Shown in pieces: positions 9,201-18,673 of a DNA stretch of 64,000 bases (positions are counted from its first letter, which is position 1; each line of letters starts with the position of its first letter). The position numbers were made by a program, and so were the translations under genes. Source of the stretch: Paenirhizobium selenitireducens ATCC BAA-1503. Its GTDB lineage: Bacteria > Pseudomonadota > Alphaproteobacteria > Rhizobiales > Rhizobiaceae. The stretch spans positions 124,001 to 188,000 of the forward strand of contig NZ_JAEG01000006.1 of NCBI RefSeq assembly GCF_000518785.1, read 5' to 3'. The notes beneath the pieces are model-generated. The model was not told where the DNA came from. It saw nothing but the letters and a program-made list of their open reading frames with translations, and ran no database searches.

Positions 9201-9556
9201 CGGCGCTCGGGGTCGGCGAAGGCGGCTCGTTCCGCGCGCCGATGGCAATCGCGGTCATCGGCGGCATCATCGTCTCGACGGTGATGAGCCTGCTCGTGGT
9301 GCCCGCCTTCTTCCTCATCATGGACGACTTGTCGCGCCTGCTCGGCTGGCTGTTCAGCCGCATGGTCGGCAAGAAGGAGGAGGAGCGCCTTCCCCTCTCC
9401 GCCGAAACGTTGACGGACATCTCCGAACGCAACAGCGCGACCCTTTCGACCATGGAAGAGCGCCTTGCCGCAGTGGAGAAGCGCCTGCCCGAACCGCCGC
9501 GCAAGAGCGGTGAGAGCGCCAAGCTCATCTCCCTGCCGCCGCTCGCGGCGGAGTGA
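6230..9556 (+). CDS. RND efflux transporter permease (HAE1/AcrB-like)
   Basis: A 1108-residue inner-membrane proton-driven drug or solute exporter. It has the 12-segment RND layout with two large periplasmic loops. Proton-relay aspartates are in GILVDDAIVEIENIARH of segment 4 (about residues 398-414), and the second-half counterpart GIVTKNAILLVDFAIE is at about 940-955. Start is GTG at 6230 with GCAGGAG upstream; the first residues (NFSAWSIRNPIAPI) are typical of the family. The C-terminus carries an extra cytoplasmic tail of about 65 residues, Glu/Lys-rich and possibly coiled-coil. It is co-transcribed with the adaptor at 5026 and followed by a terminator. The exported compounds are unknown. 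Confidence 0.93.
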   Translation: MNFSAWSIRNPIAPILGFFLLMVVGVQSFLALPITRFPNIDVPLVAITVQQSGASPAELEMQVTKEIEDAVASITGVDELSSTVTDGQSQTVVMFRMEIPTEQAVQDVKDAIDGIRGDLPASVEEPIVTKVDVEGQAIQTFAVSSPNMSLEELSWFVDDTIKRALQGQPGIGRIDRYGGADREIRVELNPDRLNAYGITAADVNGQLRGTNVDIGSGRGQVAGAEQAIRTLGDARNVSDLADTTIALSGGRFVKLSDLGTVQDTYEEQKSFSRYNGEPVVTFAVFRAKGASEVSVAETVGASLAQVRSEYPNVDIELINDSVYFTYGNYEAAMHTLLEGALLAVIVVFLFLRNWRATLISAVALPLSAIPTFWIMDMMGFSLNLVSFLALTLATGILVDDAIVEIENIARHIKMGKTPYRAAIEAADEIGLAVIATTFTIIAVFVPVSFMPGIPGQYFIQFGLTVAFSVFFSLMVARLITPLMAAYLMRSEDAMDDHHDNDSAFMKGYTRLVRTTTTHWYARYATLIGAFAFLVGSVMLLAQVPGSFLPPEDAGRVTLSVELPPNATLAETEAKTDEIYAAVKDLDGVESTFILGGASPKGDMELRRASVTLNLIKIEHSLLKTIVNKGIGGIPLVGDYLPKLPVEGRTRPQWDIEREVFERLRPIADIRVLKLNDRGERDLAFNFLSKNEEELNDAVGLLEAKLRTVPSLANVSAEGALPRPELQIRPRKDEMARLGITPSQIAETVRVATIGDIDAALSKISLDNRLIPIRVQAALDLRTDLAAIRALKIQTATGATVPLASVADIDYSEGVSSIKRNNRNRVVTIGADLPQGVALDTASAAFRQAVDEADIPASVRLAESGDTKVQNEMQQSFLNAMLLGLLLVLTVLILLFKDVIQPFTILLSLPLAIGGVAVALIVTNNALSMPVLIGILMLMGIVTKNAILLVDFAIEMRHQGVARVEAMVEAGRKRARPIIMTSIAMSAGMLPSALGVGEGGSFRAPMAIAVIGGIIVSTVMSLLVVPAFFLIMDDLSRLLGWLFSRMVGKKEEERLPLSAETLTDISERNSATLSTMEERLAAVEKRLPEPPRKSGESAKLISLPPLAAE

Positions 9557-9578
9557 ACGACCAACAAACAAGAAGATG

Positions 9579-9602
9579 GCCGGGCAAACGCCCGGCTTTT
9601 TC
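9579..9602 (+). terminator. Terminator of RND operon
   Basis: GCCGGGC-AAAC-GCCCGGC with TTTTTCT following; a 7-bp perfect GC stem 22 bases after the pump stop. Confidence 0.9.
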
Positions 9603-9649
9603 TGTGTTTCATGTAAATTTCGGCCAAAATCGCTGTATCGGGCAAGGTG

Positions 9650-9665
9650 ATTGATCGAAATCAAT
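9650..9665. promoter_or_regulatory. Perfect FNR/Anr-type binding site
   Basis: ATTGAT-CGAA-ATCAAT is a perfect match to TTGAT-N4-ATCAA, the box bound by Fnr, FixK, Dnr and NnrR proteins. It lies 276 bp before the Crp/Fnr regulator at 9941, whose recognition helix has the E-x-x-S-R pattern expected to read this box. Autoregulation is the simplest reading, though the distance is long. Confidence 0.65.
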
Positions 9666-9940
9666 TCACCCGTTCCCCGCCTTGCCTATCGTTACCTTGC
9701 TGAGAAACAAGCGAGGTGAGGGTGGTTTCTTGGCCAGGGAGCGAGACGGGACGCAATTGCCAGTCCCACCCTTTCCGGCCACGGAACACCGGAGTTGCGT
9801 GACGGATCGTGTGCCGAATGCCGGCATGGCGGAGCCGTCGGCCGGACGAGGCGAGCACGTTCGCGTCATCCCCGCCTTGCCGTTTTTCACCGAGACTGGC
9901 CAACGCGCTCCACCAGGAACGCAATCTGGAGCCGAAAACC

Positions 9941-10624
9941 GTGAACAAGATTTTGAAATTGAACACACGCGACAAAAACACCCTGCTCAGGACGCCCTTC
10001 ATGGCATCACTCGGTGCGAGCGCGCAGGCGCGCATGCTCGAGATCGCCACGGTGATGAACTATGAAGCGCGGGACATCCTCTTTCGCGAAGGCGAGGCGG
10101 CGGAAAGTTTCTACTGCGTGCTGAACGGCTATGTCCGGCTGTTCCGGCTGAACAAGGACGGCCGCGAGGCGGATATCCGCATCTGCGGCCCCGGCGACAC
10201 CTTTGCCGAATGCCTGCTGGCGATGGGCGACCAGTATCTCTACAATTCGCAGGCCGCCGAGACCATCACGGTCGCGCGCTTCGAGCTGCAGAAGGTACGG
10301 GCGCTGGCCGAACAGGAGAAGGACGTGGCCAAGGCCATCATCCAGTGCCTGTCGAACCACCTTCGCAACACGATGGACTGCATCGCCAACGACCGGCTGC
10401 AGACCGCGCCGCAGCGCGTCGCCCACTACCTGCTCGACAACTGCCCGCAGGAGGGCAGCTCGGCCTCGATCCGCCTGCCCTTCCAGAAGAGTCTGCTGGC
10501 CGGAAAGCTGGGCCTTGCCCCTGAAGCCCTGTCGCGGGCCTTTTCGTCGCTGAAGCGCGCCGGCGTGACGGTTCGCGGCCGGATCATCCAGATCGCCGAC
10601 ATCAGCGCGCTGAAGCAGATCTGA
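9941..10624 (+). CDS. Crp/Fnr-family regulator lacking an Fe-S cysteine cluster
   Basis: A 227-residue regulator with an N-terminal cyclic-nucleotide-binding fold (about residues 20-140, ILFREGEAAESFYCVLNGYVRLF) and a C-terminal winged HTH. The recognition helix reads PEALSRAFSSLKRAGV (about 188-203); the E-x-x-S-R signature is that of FNR-type readers of TTGAT-N4-ATCAA. There is no N-terminal Cys cluster as in Fnr, so it resembles the Dnr/NnrR/FixK branch, which respond to NO, heme or expression level. The GTG at 9941 is chosen for its GGAG upstream and domain fit. It is convergent with ureG. Targets are unknown; a matching box is at 9650. Confidence 0.85.
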   Translation: MNKILKLNTRDKNTLLRTPFMASLGASAQARMLEIATVMNYEARDILFREGEAAESFYCVLNGYVRLFRLNKDGREADIRICGPGDTFAECLLAMGDQYLYNSQAAETITVARFELQKVRALAEQEKDVAKAIIQCLSNHLRNTMDCIANDRLQTAPQRVAHYLLDNCPQEGSSASIRLPFQKSLLAGKLGLAPEALSRAFSSLKRAGVTVRGRIIQIADISALKQI

Positions 10625-10663
10625 TCAGACGCACCGTCTCCAGCCATTCGAACGGGCGGGCCC

Positions 10664-11271
<608 letters not shown>

Positions 11272-11275
<4 letters not shown>

Positions 11276-11709
11276 GCCGTGTATCCTGTTGCAAGAAGAG
11301 TGAAGCCCACGCCGATGACGAGGCAGAGCGGCCCATAATAGCGCCGGTCGAGGCTCGCGAAAGGCTCCTGCGGAACCAGTGCACGCCAGGCCGGGACATA
11401 GGCCGCGACGCCGCGGGCGAGGAAGACGAAAGCCACAACCACGCCTGCCGCCGGCAATGACCAGGTCCAGAACGGCCAGCCGCAGACGGAGCCAAGCGCC
11501 AGCGCGACATAGGCGACGACGCCGAGCGCCCCGGCGACCAGCGCGGAAGCCGGACGCGGCGGCATATGGTCCCGGTCGGCAAAGCCCGCGACCATCCGGG
11601 CAAGATCCCCTTCGCTCGTCGCGGGAAAGGTGGAGCCTGCGGCCCATGCAAGATGCAGCACGGCGATCGCCAGAAGCACAACGGCGAGGAAGACGGCGAG
11701 CGTGCTCAT
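11272..11709 (-). CDS. DUF3995-like membrane protein in urease operon
   Basis: A 145-residue protein with four predicted membrane segments (about residues 5-25, 54-75, 82-103, 125-143). It resembles DUF3995 proteins, whose function is not known. Four-base ATGA overlaps on both sides (ureF stop/this start and this stop/ureG start) show it is an integral part of the operon. A role in nickel or urea passage is possible but unproven; it has no His-rich nickel motif typical of HupE/UreJ or UreH. Confidence 0.75.
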
Positions 11710-12389
11710 GACTGGAACAACCGAGAATACTGGGTTTCGTGGCGCATCGACAGCAGGTCGGCGAGCACCGTCGCCGAACCGAGATCCTCGAGCCCCATGG
11801 GCTCGACGGCCTGCGCCTTTGCGATCAACTGCCCCTCCAGCCCGGCGAGGATCGCCACGGCCTGACGCTGGCCGATGACGCTGAGCCGGATGGCGGCGGA
11901 GACAAGTTGCGCGCACTGCGCCTGCAGGAACGCGACCAGCGCATCGGCGAGCGCGACGCCGTTGGCTGCGGCGACCGCCCCCACCGCGATGCTGTAGGCC
12001 GTGCTTGGGTCAAGCAAGGCCAGGACCGGCTGCGGCCAGGCGGAAACAGCGGCGACGAACGCATCGCCCTGGTTGACCGCCTCATGGTAGCGCTCGGCCG
12101 AGCCGGCCAGCGCCGCGGCCAGGGCCGCCACTTCCGCCAGCCGGTCGGCATCGGCGAAGGCGCGGTGCGCTTCGGCAAGCAGGATGGCATCATTGCGCAG
12201 CGACCCCGCGTCAAGCAGGGTTTCGAGCCAAATGGCGAGATCGTCGGCGCCAGACACATGCCCCTCGGCGACCGCCGCCTCCAGCCCGCCGGAATAGGCA
12301 AAACCGCCGACCGGAAAGCCCGGCGACAGCCAGGTCATCAGCCGGACCAGGCTCTGCGGATTGCCGGTGCCGGAAGGGCGTTCAGGCAT
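11706..12389 (-). CDS. ureF: Urease accessory protein UreF
   Basis: A 227-residue all-helical protein that forms the UreD-UreF-UreG activation complex on the urease apoprotein. Family motifs seen are [20 protein letters not shown] near residues 16-35 and the conserved Leu/Ala-rich helices after it. The ATG at 12389 overlaps the end of ureE by eight bases; two upstream in-frame ATGs would overlap ureE further. Its stop overlaps the DUF3995 start. Confidence 0.93.
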   Translation of the reverse strand: MPERPSGTGNPQSLVRLMTWLSPGFPVGGFAYSGGLEAAVAEGHVSGADDLAIWLETLLDAGSLRNDAILLAEAHRAFADADRLAEVAALAAALAGSAERYHEAVNQGDAFVAAVSAWPQPVLALLDPSTAYSIAVGAVAAANGVALADALVAFLQAQCAQLVSAAIRLSVIGQRQAVAILAGLEGQLIAKAQAVEPMGLEDLGSATVLADLLSMRHETQYSRLFQS

Positions 12390-12852
12390 GATCGTGATTG
12401 TGGTTCGCATGTCCGCCACCATGGGAATGATAGGCGCCGTGCATCGGCTGGAAGCGTTCCGTGACCTCCGTGACGGTCGCGCCGAGGCCGGTCAGCATGT
12501 CCCGGATCACATGATCCCTGAGGATGAGGATACGCTCCTCCTCGATCTGCGCCGGCAGGTGCCGGTTGCCGAGATGCCAGGCCAGTTCGATCAGGTGCAG
12601 CCGGTCGCGCGGCCGGATCGCGAAGAGCTTTTCCTCGGCCGCCCTGACTTCGATCGCCTGACCGTCGTCCATCAGCAGCAGGTCGCCATGGGCGAGAAGC
12701 ACGGGCTGCTTGAGGTCGAGCATCACCATGTCGCCGTCCTCGAGATGCAGCAGCTTGCGCCTCAGATGCCGCTCGTCATGGCCAAGCGTGACGGAGCCGA
12801 CGATGGTTTCTTCGGACGTCCCGGCGGGGAGATAGGTGGTAACGCGGCGCAT
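12382..12852 (-). CDS. ureE: Urease nickel metallochaperone UreE
   Basis: A 156-residue nickel-binding chaperone. The N-terminal peptide-binding domain begins [15 protein letters not shown]; the metal-binding domain contains [18 protein letters not shown] (about 84-101), with the conserved His of the dimeric nickel site. The C-terminus is His-rich ([19 protein letters not shown]), the extra nickel tail seen in Klebsiella and many rhizobial UreE proteins. It starts the accessory run ureE-F-G; 65 bases upstream lies the GGDEF gene that separates it from ureC. Confidence 0.94.
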   Translation of the reverse strand: MRRVTTYLPAGTSEETIVGSVTLGHDERHLRRKLLHLEDGDMVMLDLKQPVLLAHGDLLLMDDGQAIEVRAAEEKLFAIRPRDRLHLIELAWHLGNRHLPAQIEEERILILRDHVIRDMLTGLGATVTEVTERFQPMHGAYHSHGGGHANHNHDHA

Positions 12853-12917
12853 GGCTTTCCCGAACTGGTTATTTTTCAACCATGCAAAAACAAGAGGCAA
12901 ACAGCAAGGCTGAAGTT

Positions 12918-13787
12918 TCAGCCGGCCGCCGGGACCTGCTCGCCGGAGAAGTGCATCATGCCGATATGCATGGTCTCGTTGCCATGGCTCTCGAGAGGAC
13001 CCGCCTCCGCTTGCTCGGCCTCGTGGACCACGCGGTTACGCCCCCCGGCCTTCGCCCGGTAGAGGGCACTGTCGGCAGCAGAATAGACACTCTCCGGACG
13101 CCGCTCGGGGCCGAACTCGGCGATGCCGGCCGAAACCGTCGTGCTGATGGCGACACCGTCGCAATAGATCGCCCGTGCTTCGACCAGGTTGCGGGCCCGC
13201 TCCACCAGCGCGATCCGCTGCGCGACGCCCCCGCCCCGGACGATTACGCCGAACTCCTCGCCACCGAGCCGTGCCATCAGATGCTGGTCGCCGAATACCT
13301 CGCGCAGGACTTCCGCCACCGCCTTGATCACCTCATCGCCGGCGCAGTGGCCGTGGCAGTCGTTGACGGCCTTGAAGCGGTCGAGGTCCAGGATCGCCAG
13401 CGAAGCCCCGGCACCGGTCTCGGCCAAAGTTGCGTTGAAGGCGCGCCGGTTCAACAGGCCGGACAACATGTCAGTGAGGCTGAGACGCTCGAACTCGGCG
13501 CGAGACACCGTCAGGTCTCGAATGACATGCCCCGTGATCAGCGCAAGCGCACCGGACACCGCACCGCCGAACAGCCACGAGCAGGCGACGGACAACTTGA
13601 CCGAGTCGGCCAGCGACAACGGCAAGAGTCCCAGCGCATATCCCAGCGGCAGCAAGGCGATGTTGAAGGTAAAGGCCAGCAGAACGGCGCGAAACGTCAT
13701 CTTCAAGGCAAAATTATAGACCGCCGCACGGCTGTCGAAATTGCCGAGATCGACCTGAAGCGACATCCATCTCTTAAGAATATCCAC
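12918..13787 (-). CDS. Membrane-anchored GGDEF protein (diguanylate cyclase)
   Basis: A 289-residue protein with two predicted membrane segments (about 28-55 and 62-90) and one GGDEF domain. The active-site signature is GGEEF (about residue 177) and the substrate region [18 protein letters not shown] is intact at about 130-147, so it should make cyclic di-GMP. There is no clear inhibitory RxxD motif five residues before the signature. Start is GTG at 13787, preceded by AGGGGG; an ATG at 13766 is an alternative. It sits between ureE and the peroxiredoxin, breaking the urease gene set. A link to urease is not expected from family knowledge. Confidence 0.88.
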   Translation of the reverse strand: MDILKRWMSLQVDLGNFDSRAAVYNFALKMTFRAVLLAFTFNIALLPLGYALGLLPLSLADSVKLSVACSWLFGGAVSGALALITGHVIRDLTVSRAEFERLSLTDMLSGLLNRRAFNATLAETGAGASLAILDLDRFKAVNDCHGHCAGDEVIKAVAEVLREVFGDQHLMARLGGEEFGVIVRGGGVAQRIALVERARNLVEARAIYCDGVAISTTVSAGIAEFGPERRPESVYSAADSALYRAKAGGRNRVVHEAEQAEAGPLESHGNETMHIGMMHFSGEQVPAAG

Positions 13788-14128
13788 CGCGCCGCCCCCT
13801 GTTCATGCAGCACTGATCGAATAGGCCCGTTCTCTTGGCTTATTGCTAATCAAAACACTAAAATGCCGACGAATGCCAAAATACAATTGAAATACCGAAA
13901 GGCGATTATTTATAACCTTTGATTGCAGGCATTACAATATTCTCCCGGGCACAAACGTACTTGCGGAGCCGCTCAAACAGCCGAAATCCGCCCTATTTTG
14001 GTCGATGAGCCAGCTAGTACTATGATTTGCATACTGCATTTAAGTTGTCTCATGAACGACAGTCGCGGCGGAAAGAGTGTTAACGGCGAGGTGCGTCCTG
14101 CTGCAACGACAACCCTGCCGCGTTAACG
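13788..14128. other. Promoter region of GGDEF gene, no gene
   Basis: About 340 bp with lower GC content and no supported coding sequence. It most likely holds the promoter of the minus-strand GGDEF gene, and so perhaps of ureEFG. No known operator was recognised. Confidence 0.55.
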
Positions 14129-14154
14129 AAAAAAGGCCCGGGTACGCCCGGGCC
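14129..14154 (-). terminator. Terminator of peroxiredoxin gene
   Basis: On the minus strand GGCCCGGG-CGTA-CCCGGGCC followed by TTTTTT; a perfect 8-bp stem, 31 bases after the peroxiredoxin stop. It separates transcripts coming from the ureDABC side from the GGDEF-ureEFG side. Confidence 0.92.
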
Positions 14155-14184
14155 TGTCCGATACGAATTCTGTGGCGAATTGCC

Positions 14185-14724
14185 TCAGGCGGCAATCTTC
14201 GCCTTCAGCTTTTCCATGATGTTCTGCGGCGAGGAGACGCCATAGGGATCGCTGTCGCAATTGTCCGAATAGCCTTCTTCCTCGAACCACTGTTCGATCA
14301 GGCCATCATTGATGATGGCGGCATAACGCCAGGAGCGCATGCCGAAGCCGAGATTGTCCTTGTGGACCAGCATGCCCATCTTGCGCGTGAACTCGCCCGA
14401 ACCGTCCGGGATCAGCTTGACGTGGTCGAGGTTCTGCGACTTGCCCCAGGCGTTCATGACGAAGGCGTCGTTGACCGAGATGCAATAGATCTCGTCGATG
14501 CCTTCGGCCTTGAACTCCGGATACATCTTTTCGAAGTCCGGCAGCTGGTAGGTCGAGCAGGTCGGCGTAAAGGCGCCCGGCAGCGAGAAGAGGATGACCC
14601 GCTTGCCCTTGAAGTAGTCAGCCGACGTCATGTCCTGCCAGCGAAACGGATTGGGGCCACCCACCGATTCGTCGCGAACGCGGGTACGGAAGGTGACATC
14701 GGGAACTTTCTTACCGATCAACAT
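14185..14724 (-). CDS. Peroxiredoxin of the Prx5 type
   Basis: A 179-residue thiol peroxidase that reduces hydrogen peroxide and alkyl hydroperoxides. The peroxidatic Cys is in PGAFTPTCSTYQLPDF (about residues 50-65) with the P-x3-T-x2-C pattern of the AhpE/Prx5 group; a further Cys near the C-terminus (SDNCDSD) may resolve it or use glutathione/glutaredoxin. Start ATG at 14724 with AAGGAG upstream; an extended frame upstream is not needed. It lies downstream of ureC but has a 221-bp gap, so it may have its own promoter. A strong terminator follows. Confidence 0.92.
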   Translation of the reverse strand: MLIGKKVPDVTFRTRVRDESVGGPNPFRWQDMTSADYFKGKRVILFSLPGAFTPTCSTYQLPDFEKMYPEFKAEGIDEIYCISVNDAFVMNAWGKSQNLDHVKLIPDGSGEFTRKMGMLVHKDNLGFGMRSWRYAAIINDGLIEQWFEEEGYSDNCDSDPYGVSSPQNIMEKLKAKIAA

Positions 14725-14945
14725 GGCAATCTCCTTAGAAATCAAAAAAACGGCCGCCCCGCCGGAACGGGACATAAAGGCACTGGTGCTTAGAACTAAC
14801 GCAAAATGGGTTGCAGCGCAGCATGAAACCGCCGCAACGAGCCGGCGCATGGCAGCAATGCGCCAAACGCATGGCTATCCGGCCCTGGGCACGCCTTGGC
14901 ACAGCTCCATCGGCATACCTCGGAAAGCGGTGGAGCGGGAGAAGC

Positions 14946-16655
14946 TCAGAACAGGAAGTAGCGCTGCGCCATCGGCAGGACGGTCGCCGGTTCGCAGGTC
15001 AGCAATTCCCCGTCGGCCCGCACCTCGTAGGTTTCCGGATCGACCTCGATCTCCGGCGTCAGGTCGTTGTGGATCATCGACGCCTTGGAAATGCCGCCGC
15101 GGGTGTTCTTGACGGCCAGCAACTGCTTGGCAACGCCCAGACGACCGGCAAGACCGGCATCGAGCGAGGCCTGGCTGACAAAGGTCACCGAGGAATTGGT
15201 GCGCGCCTTGCCGTAGGCGCCGAACATCGGCCGGTAGTGCATCGGCTGCGGCGTCGGGATCGAGGCGTTTGGGTCGCCCATCGGCGCCGCGGCGATCATG
15301 CCGCCGAGCAGTACCATGCTCGGCTTGACGCCGAAAAACGCCGGGTCCCAGAGCACCAGGTCGGCCCGCTTGCCGATCTCGATCGAGCCGATCTCATGGG
15401 ACAGCCCCTGCGCGATGGCCGGGTTGATCGTGTATTTGGCGATGTAGCGCTTGACGCGGAAATTGTCGTTGTCGCCCACTTCCTGAGCGAGCCGCCCCCG
15501 CTGCCGCTTCATCTTGTCGGCGGTCTGCCAGGTGCGGATGGCGACCTCGCCGACGCGGCCCATGGCCTGGCTGTCCGACGAGATGATCGAGAAGGCGCCG
15601 ATATCGTGCAGAATGTCTTCCGCCGCAATCGTTTCCTTGCGGATGCGGCTTTCGGCAAAGGCGATGTCTTCCGGGATCGACGAGGACAGGTGATGGCAGA
15701 CCATCAGCATGTCGAGATGCTCGGCAACCGTATTGACCGTGTAGGGCCTGGTCGGATTGGTCGACGACGGGATGACATTCGTCTGGCCGCAGATCTTGAT
15801 GATGTCCGGCGCATGGCCGCCGCCGGCCCCTTCGGTGTGGAAGGCGTGGATGGTGCGGCCGCGGATCGCGCCGATCGAGTCCTCGACGAAGCCGCTCTCG
15901 TTCAGCGTATCGGTATGGATCATCACCTGCACGTCGTACTGGTCGGCGACCGAGAGGCAGCAATCGATGGCGGCCGGCGTGGTGCCCCAATCCTCGTGCA
16001 GTTTCAGGCTGGAGGCGCCGGCGAGAATCATTTCTTCCAGCGGCGCCGGCAACGAGGCATTGCCCTTGCCGGCCAGCGCCAGGTTCATCGGGAAGGCATC
16101 AAAACTCTCGATCATGCGCTCGATATGCCAGGCGCCGGTGCAGGTGGTGGCCAGCGTGCCATGGGCCGGGCCGGAGCCGCCGCCCAGCATGGTCGTCATG
16201 CCGGACATCAGCGCTTCCTCGATCTGCTGCGGGCAGATGAAGTGGATATGGGCATCCATGCCGCCCGACGTCAGAATCTTGCCTTCGCCGGCAATCACCT
16301 CGGTCGATGGCCCGACAATGATCGTCACATTCGGCTGGGTATCGGGATTGCCCGCCTTGCCGATCCCATGGATGCGACCGTTCCTCAGACCGACATCGGC
16401 CTTGACGATCCCCCAGTGGTCGACGATCAGCGCATTGGTGATGACGGTATCCACCGCACCATTGGCCCGCGTCACCTGGCTCTGGCCCATGCCGTCGCGA
16501 ATGACCTTGCCGCCGCCGAACTTCACCTCGTCGCCATAGGTGGTGAAATCCTTCTCGACCTCGATGAACAGTTCGGTATCGGCGAGCCGAACCTTGTCGC
16601 CGGTGGTCGGACCGAACATCGAGGCATAGGCCTTGCGGGACATCTTGTAGGGCAT
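14946..16655 (-). CDS. ureC: Urease alpha subunit (catalytic)
   Basis: A 569-residue catalytic subunit hydrolysing urea to ammonia and carbamate, in the cytoplasm. The di-nickel site is complete: the HxH in [11 protein letters not shown] (about 133-143), the carbamylated Lys in [12 protein letters not shown] (about 212-223), metal His residues in [12 protein letters not shown], the flap and catalytic His in [20 protein letters not shown], and the Asp in [10 protein letters not shown]. The start [10 protein letters not shown] is normal for the family. It follows a GT29-like gene by six bases and is the last urease structural gene. UreA and UreB are separate proteins, as in most proteobacteria. 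Confidence 0.98.
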   Translation of the reverse strand: MPYKMSRKAYASMFGPTTGDKVRLADTELFIEVEKDFTTYGDEVKFGGGKVIRDGMGQSQVTRANGAVDTVITNALIVDHWGIVKADVGLRNGRIHGIGKAGNPDTQPNVTIIVGPSTEVIAGEGKILTSGGMDAHIHFICPQQIEEALMSGMTTMLGGGSGPAHGTLATTCTGAWHIERMIESFDAFPMNLALAGKGNASLPAPLEEMILAGASSLKLHEDWGTTPAAIDCCLSVADQYDVQVMIHTDTLNESGFVEDSIGAIRGRTIHAFHTEGAGGGHAPDIIKICGQTNVIPSSTNPTRPYTVNTVAEHLDMLMVCHHLSSSIPEDIAFAESRIRKETIAAEDILHDIGAFSIISSDSQAMGRVGEVAIRTWQTADKMKRQRGRLAQEVGDNDNFRVKRYIAKYTINPAIAQGLSHEIGSIEIGKRADLVLWDPAFFGVKPSMVLLGGMIAAAPMGDPNASIPTPQPMHYRPMFGAYGKARTNSSVTFVSQASLDAGLAGRLGVAKQLLAVKNTRGGISKASMIHNDLTPEIEVDPETYEVRADGELLTCEPATVLPMAQRYFLF

Positions 16656-16660
16656 GACGA

Positions 16661-17314
16661 TCAGACTCCTTGGGAGGGGGAGGACGCAGTGTCTGGATTG
16701 AGCCGAACCAGCTTGCCGGAAGCCACATGGGCCTCGATCAGCTGGCGCTCGGCGGCAAATGGGTGGCCGTCCCAGCCCTGATGGCTGAAGCCGGCAAGAA
16801 AGATCTGGTCCCGGTCATGGCCCGGATCGGCCAGCACATCGGCGAGAACCTGCGCCACGAGGATCATGCCGCTGCTCGGCACCACATAGGGCCCTGGCTC
16901 ATAGGCCAGAAGCGCCTGGTCGACCGCCTCGTGCACATCGCGCGACAAGACCCGGTGGCGCTTGTCGCAGACCTCGGCAGCCGCAGCGAAACCGGCCGTG
17001 TAATCGTCGCAGAAATCGTCGAGCTCCGGATGGCTGACAAGCAGCGACTGGCGCATCTCGCCGAACTTTTCCGGATCGCGCACCGACCATATCTCCGAGC
17101 AGGCGCTGACCGGCGGGCTGTCGAGCCAGGCGCCGGACAGCATGGCCCGCGCCGGCCGGCCGGTATTGCACACGGCCACGACGTCGGTGCGGCTGCCGGC
17201 AGCTCCGAAGTTGCGGCACTCGTTGAAACGGATGACCCGGTCGGCGGCATCGATGCGTGCCGCAGCGCCTTCCGGTACTTCTCCGTTTCCGACGATCATG
17301 ATGCGCTGTCCCAT
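16661..17314 (-). CDS. Urease-operon accessory protein, GT29/sialyltransferase-like fold
   Basis: A 217-residue protein. It begins with [20 protein letters not shown] and [11 protein letters not shown] (residues 6-40), the pattern of a nucleotide-sugar-binding N-terminus in GT29/GT42-like proteins; a His-Pro pair near [14 protein letters not shown] (about 176-189) resembles the late sialyl-motif region. In rhizobia such genes sit in urease operons and are named urease-operon accessory protein with no proven activity. The six-base spacing to ureC and 13-base spacing from the LprI-like gene show it is co-transcribed. Confidence 0.65.
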   Translation of the reverse strand: MGQRIMIVGNGEVPEGAAARIDAADRVIRFNECRNFGAAGSRTDVVAVCNTGRPARAMLSGAWLDSPPVSACSEIWSVRDPEKFGEMRQSLLVSHPELDDFCDDYTAGFAAAAEVCDKRHRVLSRDVHEAVDQALLAYEPGPYVVPSSGMILVAQVLADVLADPGHDRDQIFLAGFSHQGWDGHPFAAERQLIEAHVASGKLVRLNPDTASSPSQGV

Positions 17315-17327
17315 CTCTCTCCGATCG

Positions 17328-17741
17328 TCAGTTGCCGAAGCCCTTGATGAGCTCTTCGAGCTCGACGGTGCGCTTGCGCGTCACTTCGGCCAGGCAAAGC
17401 TCGATGATGGCGGGCTCGAGGGTGCCGCCACGCACGGAGAAGCCCTCCACGTCGCAATGGGCGTCGCGATACTGGATCCACGCCCTCTGCGCCTTCATCA
17501 GGGCATCGACGCCGCCGCGCTGATCGGCGTCAAGCGCGGCATCCCAGTCGGCGACCGCCTTCTTGGTCTTTGGCCACTGTTCGTTGAGCTTCTTGTCGGC
17601 CGCCTCGTGCTCCTGCACGGCGCAGAGGATCATGTCCGACTGGGTGACGGCATCCTCGCACTTGATGATCGGCTCATCCTCGGCCGAGGCCGGCACGGCC
17701 ATGAGAGCAGCAAGGCCGCCGATCGCCAACAGTCTCTTCAT
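17328..17741 (-). CDS. LprI-family (DUF1311) secreted protein
   Basis: A 137-residue exported protein with a signal peptide (MKRLLAIGGLAALMAVPASA) and a four-Cys LprI/DUF1311 domain: Cys at KCEDA, ILCAVQ, AHCDVE and LCLAEV. This domain occurs in lysozyme-inhibitor-like periplasmic proteins. The ATG at 17741 gives the best signal peptide; an ATG at 17759 overlaps the ureB stop as TGATG. Between ureB and ureC it is an odd neighbour for cytoplasmic urease, but similar insertions occur in rhizobial urease operons. Confidence 0.8.
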   Translation of the reverse strand: MKRLLAIGGLAALMAVPASAEDEPIIKCEDAVTQSDMILCAVQEHEAADKKLNEQWPKTKKAVADWDAALDADQRGGVDALMKAQRAWIQYRDAHCDVEGFSVRGGTLEPAIIELCLAEVTRKRTVELEELIKGFGN

Positions 17742-17758
17742 CGTCTTCACCTGCCGCA

Positions 17759-18064
17759 TCACAGCGCTCCCATGACCTTCTGCCTGAAACCATAGACCTC
17801 CCGCTTGCCGGCAAGCGGGATCAGGGTGACCTGCCGCGTCTGGCCGGGTTCGAAGCGCACGGCGGTTCCGGCCGGAATGTCGAGCCGCATGCCACGCGCC
17901 GTGTCGCGGTCGAAGGAAAGCCCCGCATTGGTCTCGAAAAAATGGTAGTGGCTACCGACCTGCACCGGCCGGTCGCCGGTATTGGACACCTCGATCGTCA
18001 CGGTCGGCTGACCGGCATTGAGTTCGATCTCGCCGTCTGCGGCAATGATTTCACCGGGGATCAT
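17759..18064 (-). CDS. ureB: Urease beta subunit
   Basis: A 101-residue structural subunit. It begins [18 protein letters not shown] and contains the conserved [19 protein letters not shown] (about residues 31-49), both diagnostic. Together with UreA and UreC it forms the urease core. It is separated from ureA by the DUF1272 gene. Confidence 0.97.
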   Translation of the reverse strand: MIPGEIIAADGEIELNAGQPTVTIEVSNTGDRPVQVGSHYHFFETNAGLSFDRDTARGMRLDIPAGTAVRFEPGQTRQVTLIPLAGKREVYGFRQKVMGAL

Positions 18065-18082
18065 GGATAGTCCCTCCCTTGT

Positions 18083-18337
18083 TCAGGCGGCCTTGACGGG
18101 CTTGCAGCCCTCGGCCTTGAAGACGCGTATAGTCGACGCTGGATTGTTTACGAGTTTCGCGGCCGGCCGGATCGGTCGGCGCACCAGTTCGCCGCCGCAG
18201 TTCGGGCAGAAACCGCCGAGCACGGTCGCCGCACAGTCGCTGCAGAAGGTGCATTCGAAGCTGCAGATCAGCGCATCGCCGCTCTCCGGCGGCAGGTCGC
18301 GGTCGCAGCATTCGCAGTTCGGCCGGAGTTCCAGCAT
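18083..18337 (-). CDS. DUF1272 small zinc-binding-like protein
   Basis: An 84-residue protein rich in cysteines: PNCECCDRDLP, CSFECTFCSDCA and GFCPNCGGEL, giving several Cys pairs suited to bind zinc. The sequence matches DUF1272, function unknown. It starts eight bases after the ureA stop and 18 bases before ureB, so it is translated with the urease structural genes. It might buffer metal for the pathway, but that is a guess. Confidence 0.82.
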   Translation of the reverse strand: MLELRPNCECCDRDLPPESGDALICSFECTFCSDCAATVLGGFCPNCGGELVRRPIRPAAKLVNNPASTIRVFKAEGCKPVKAA

Positions 18338-18345
18338 GGGACGCC

Positions 18346-18648
18346 TCAGCGGATCGGTTCGTGGACGGTCACCAGCTTGGTGCCGTCGGGAAAGGTCGCC
18401 TCGACCTGCACGTCGTGGATCATCTCAGCAATGCCCTCCATGACCTGGTCGCGGGTGATGACATGGGCGCCGGCCTCCATCAGTTCGGCGACCGGACGTC
18501 CGTCGCGTGCGCCCTCGACGACGAAATCGCTGATCAGGGCGATGGCTTCCGGGTAGTTGAGCTTGACGCCCCGCTCCAGCCGGCGCCGGGCCACGATGGC
18601 CGCCATGGCGATCAGCAGTTTGTCTTTTTCCCTCGGGCTCAGGTTCAT
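18346..18648 (-). CDS. ureA: Urease gamma subunit
   Basis: A 100-residue subunit starting [20 protein letters not shown] and containing [21 protein letters not shown] (about residues 30-50), diagnostic of UreA. It lies 25 bases downstream of ureD and precedes DUF1272 and ureB. Confidence 0.97.
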   Translation of the reverse strand: MNLSPREKDKLLIAMAAIVARRRLERGVKLNYPEAIALISDFVVEGARDGRPVAELMEAGAHVITRDQVMEGIAEMIHDVQVEATFPDGTKLVTVHEPIR

Positions 18649-18673
18649 GACCGCTCCACGTTCTTGATCACTG

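Larger units (their letters stand above)
9557..9940. other. Intergenic region with terminator and FNR box
   Basis: No gene is supported. The first part holds the efflux terminator and a perfect FNR-type site; the remaining 270 bases before the regulator start have no recognised feature and may be its untranslated leader. Confidence 0.6.

Noticed and set aside
9666-9940. Small gene or sRNA in the long leader of the Crp/Fnr gene
   Set aside because: Overlapping frames exist but none has a start with a ribosome site or a recognisable product, and no terminator marks an sRNA end.
14811-16781. Long open frame on the plus strand across ureC
   Set aside because: It is antisense to a complete, well-matched ureC with all active-site residues and shows no recognisable protein motif.
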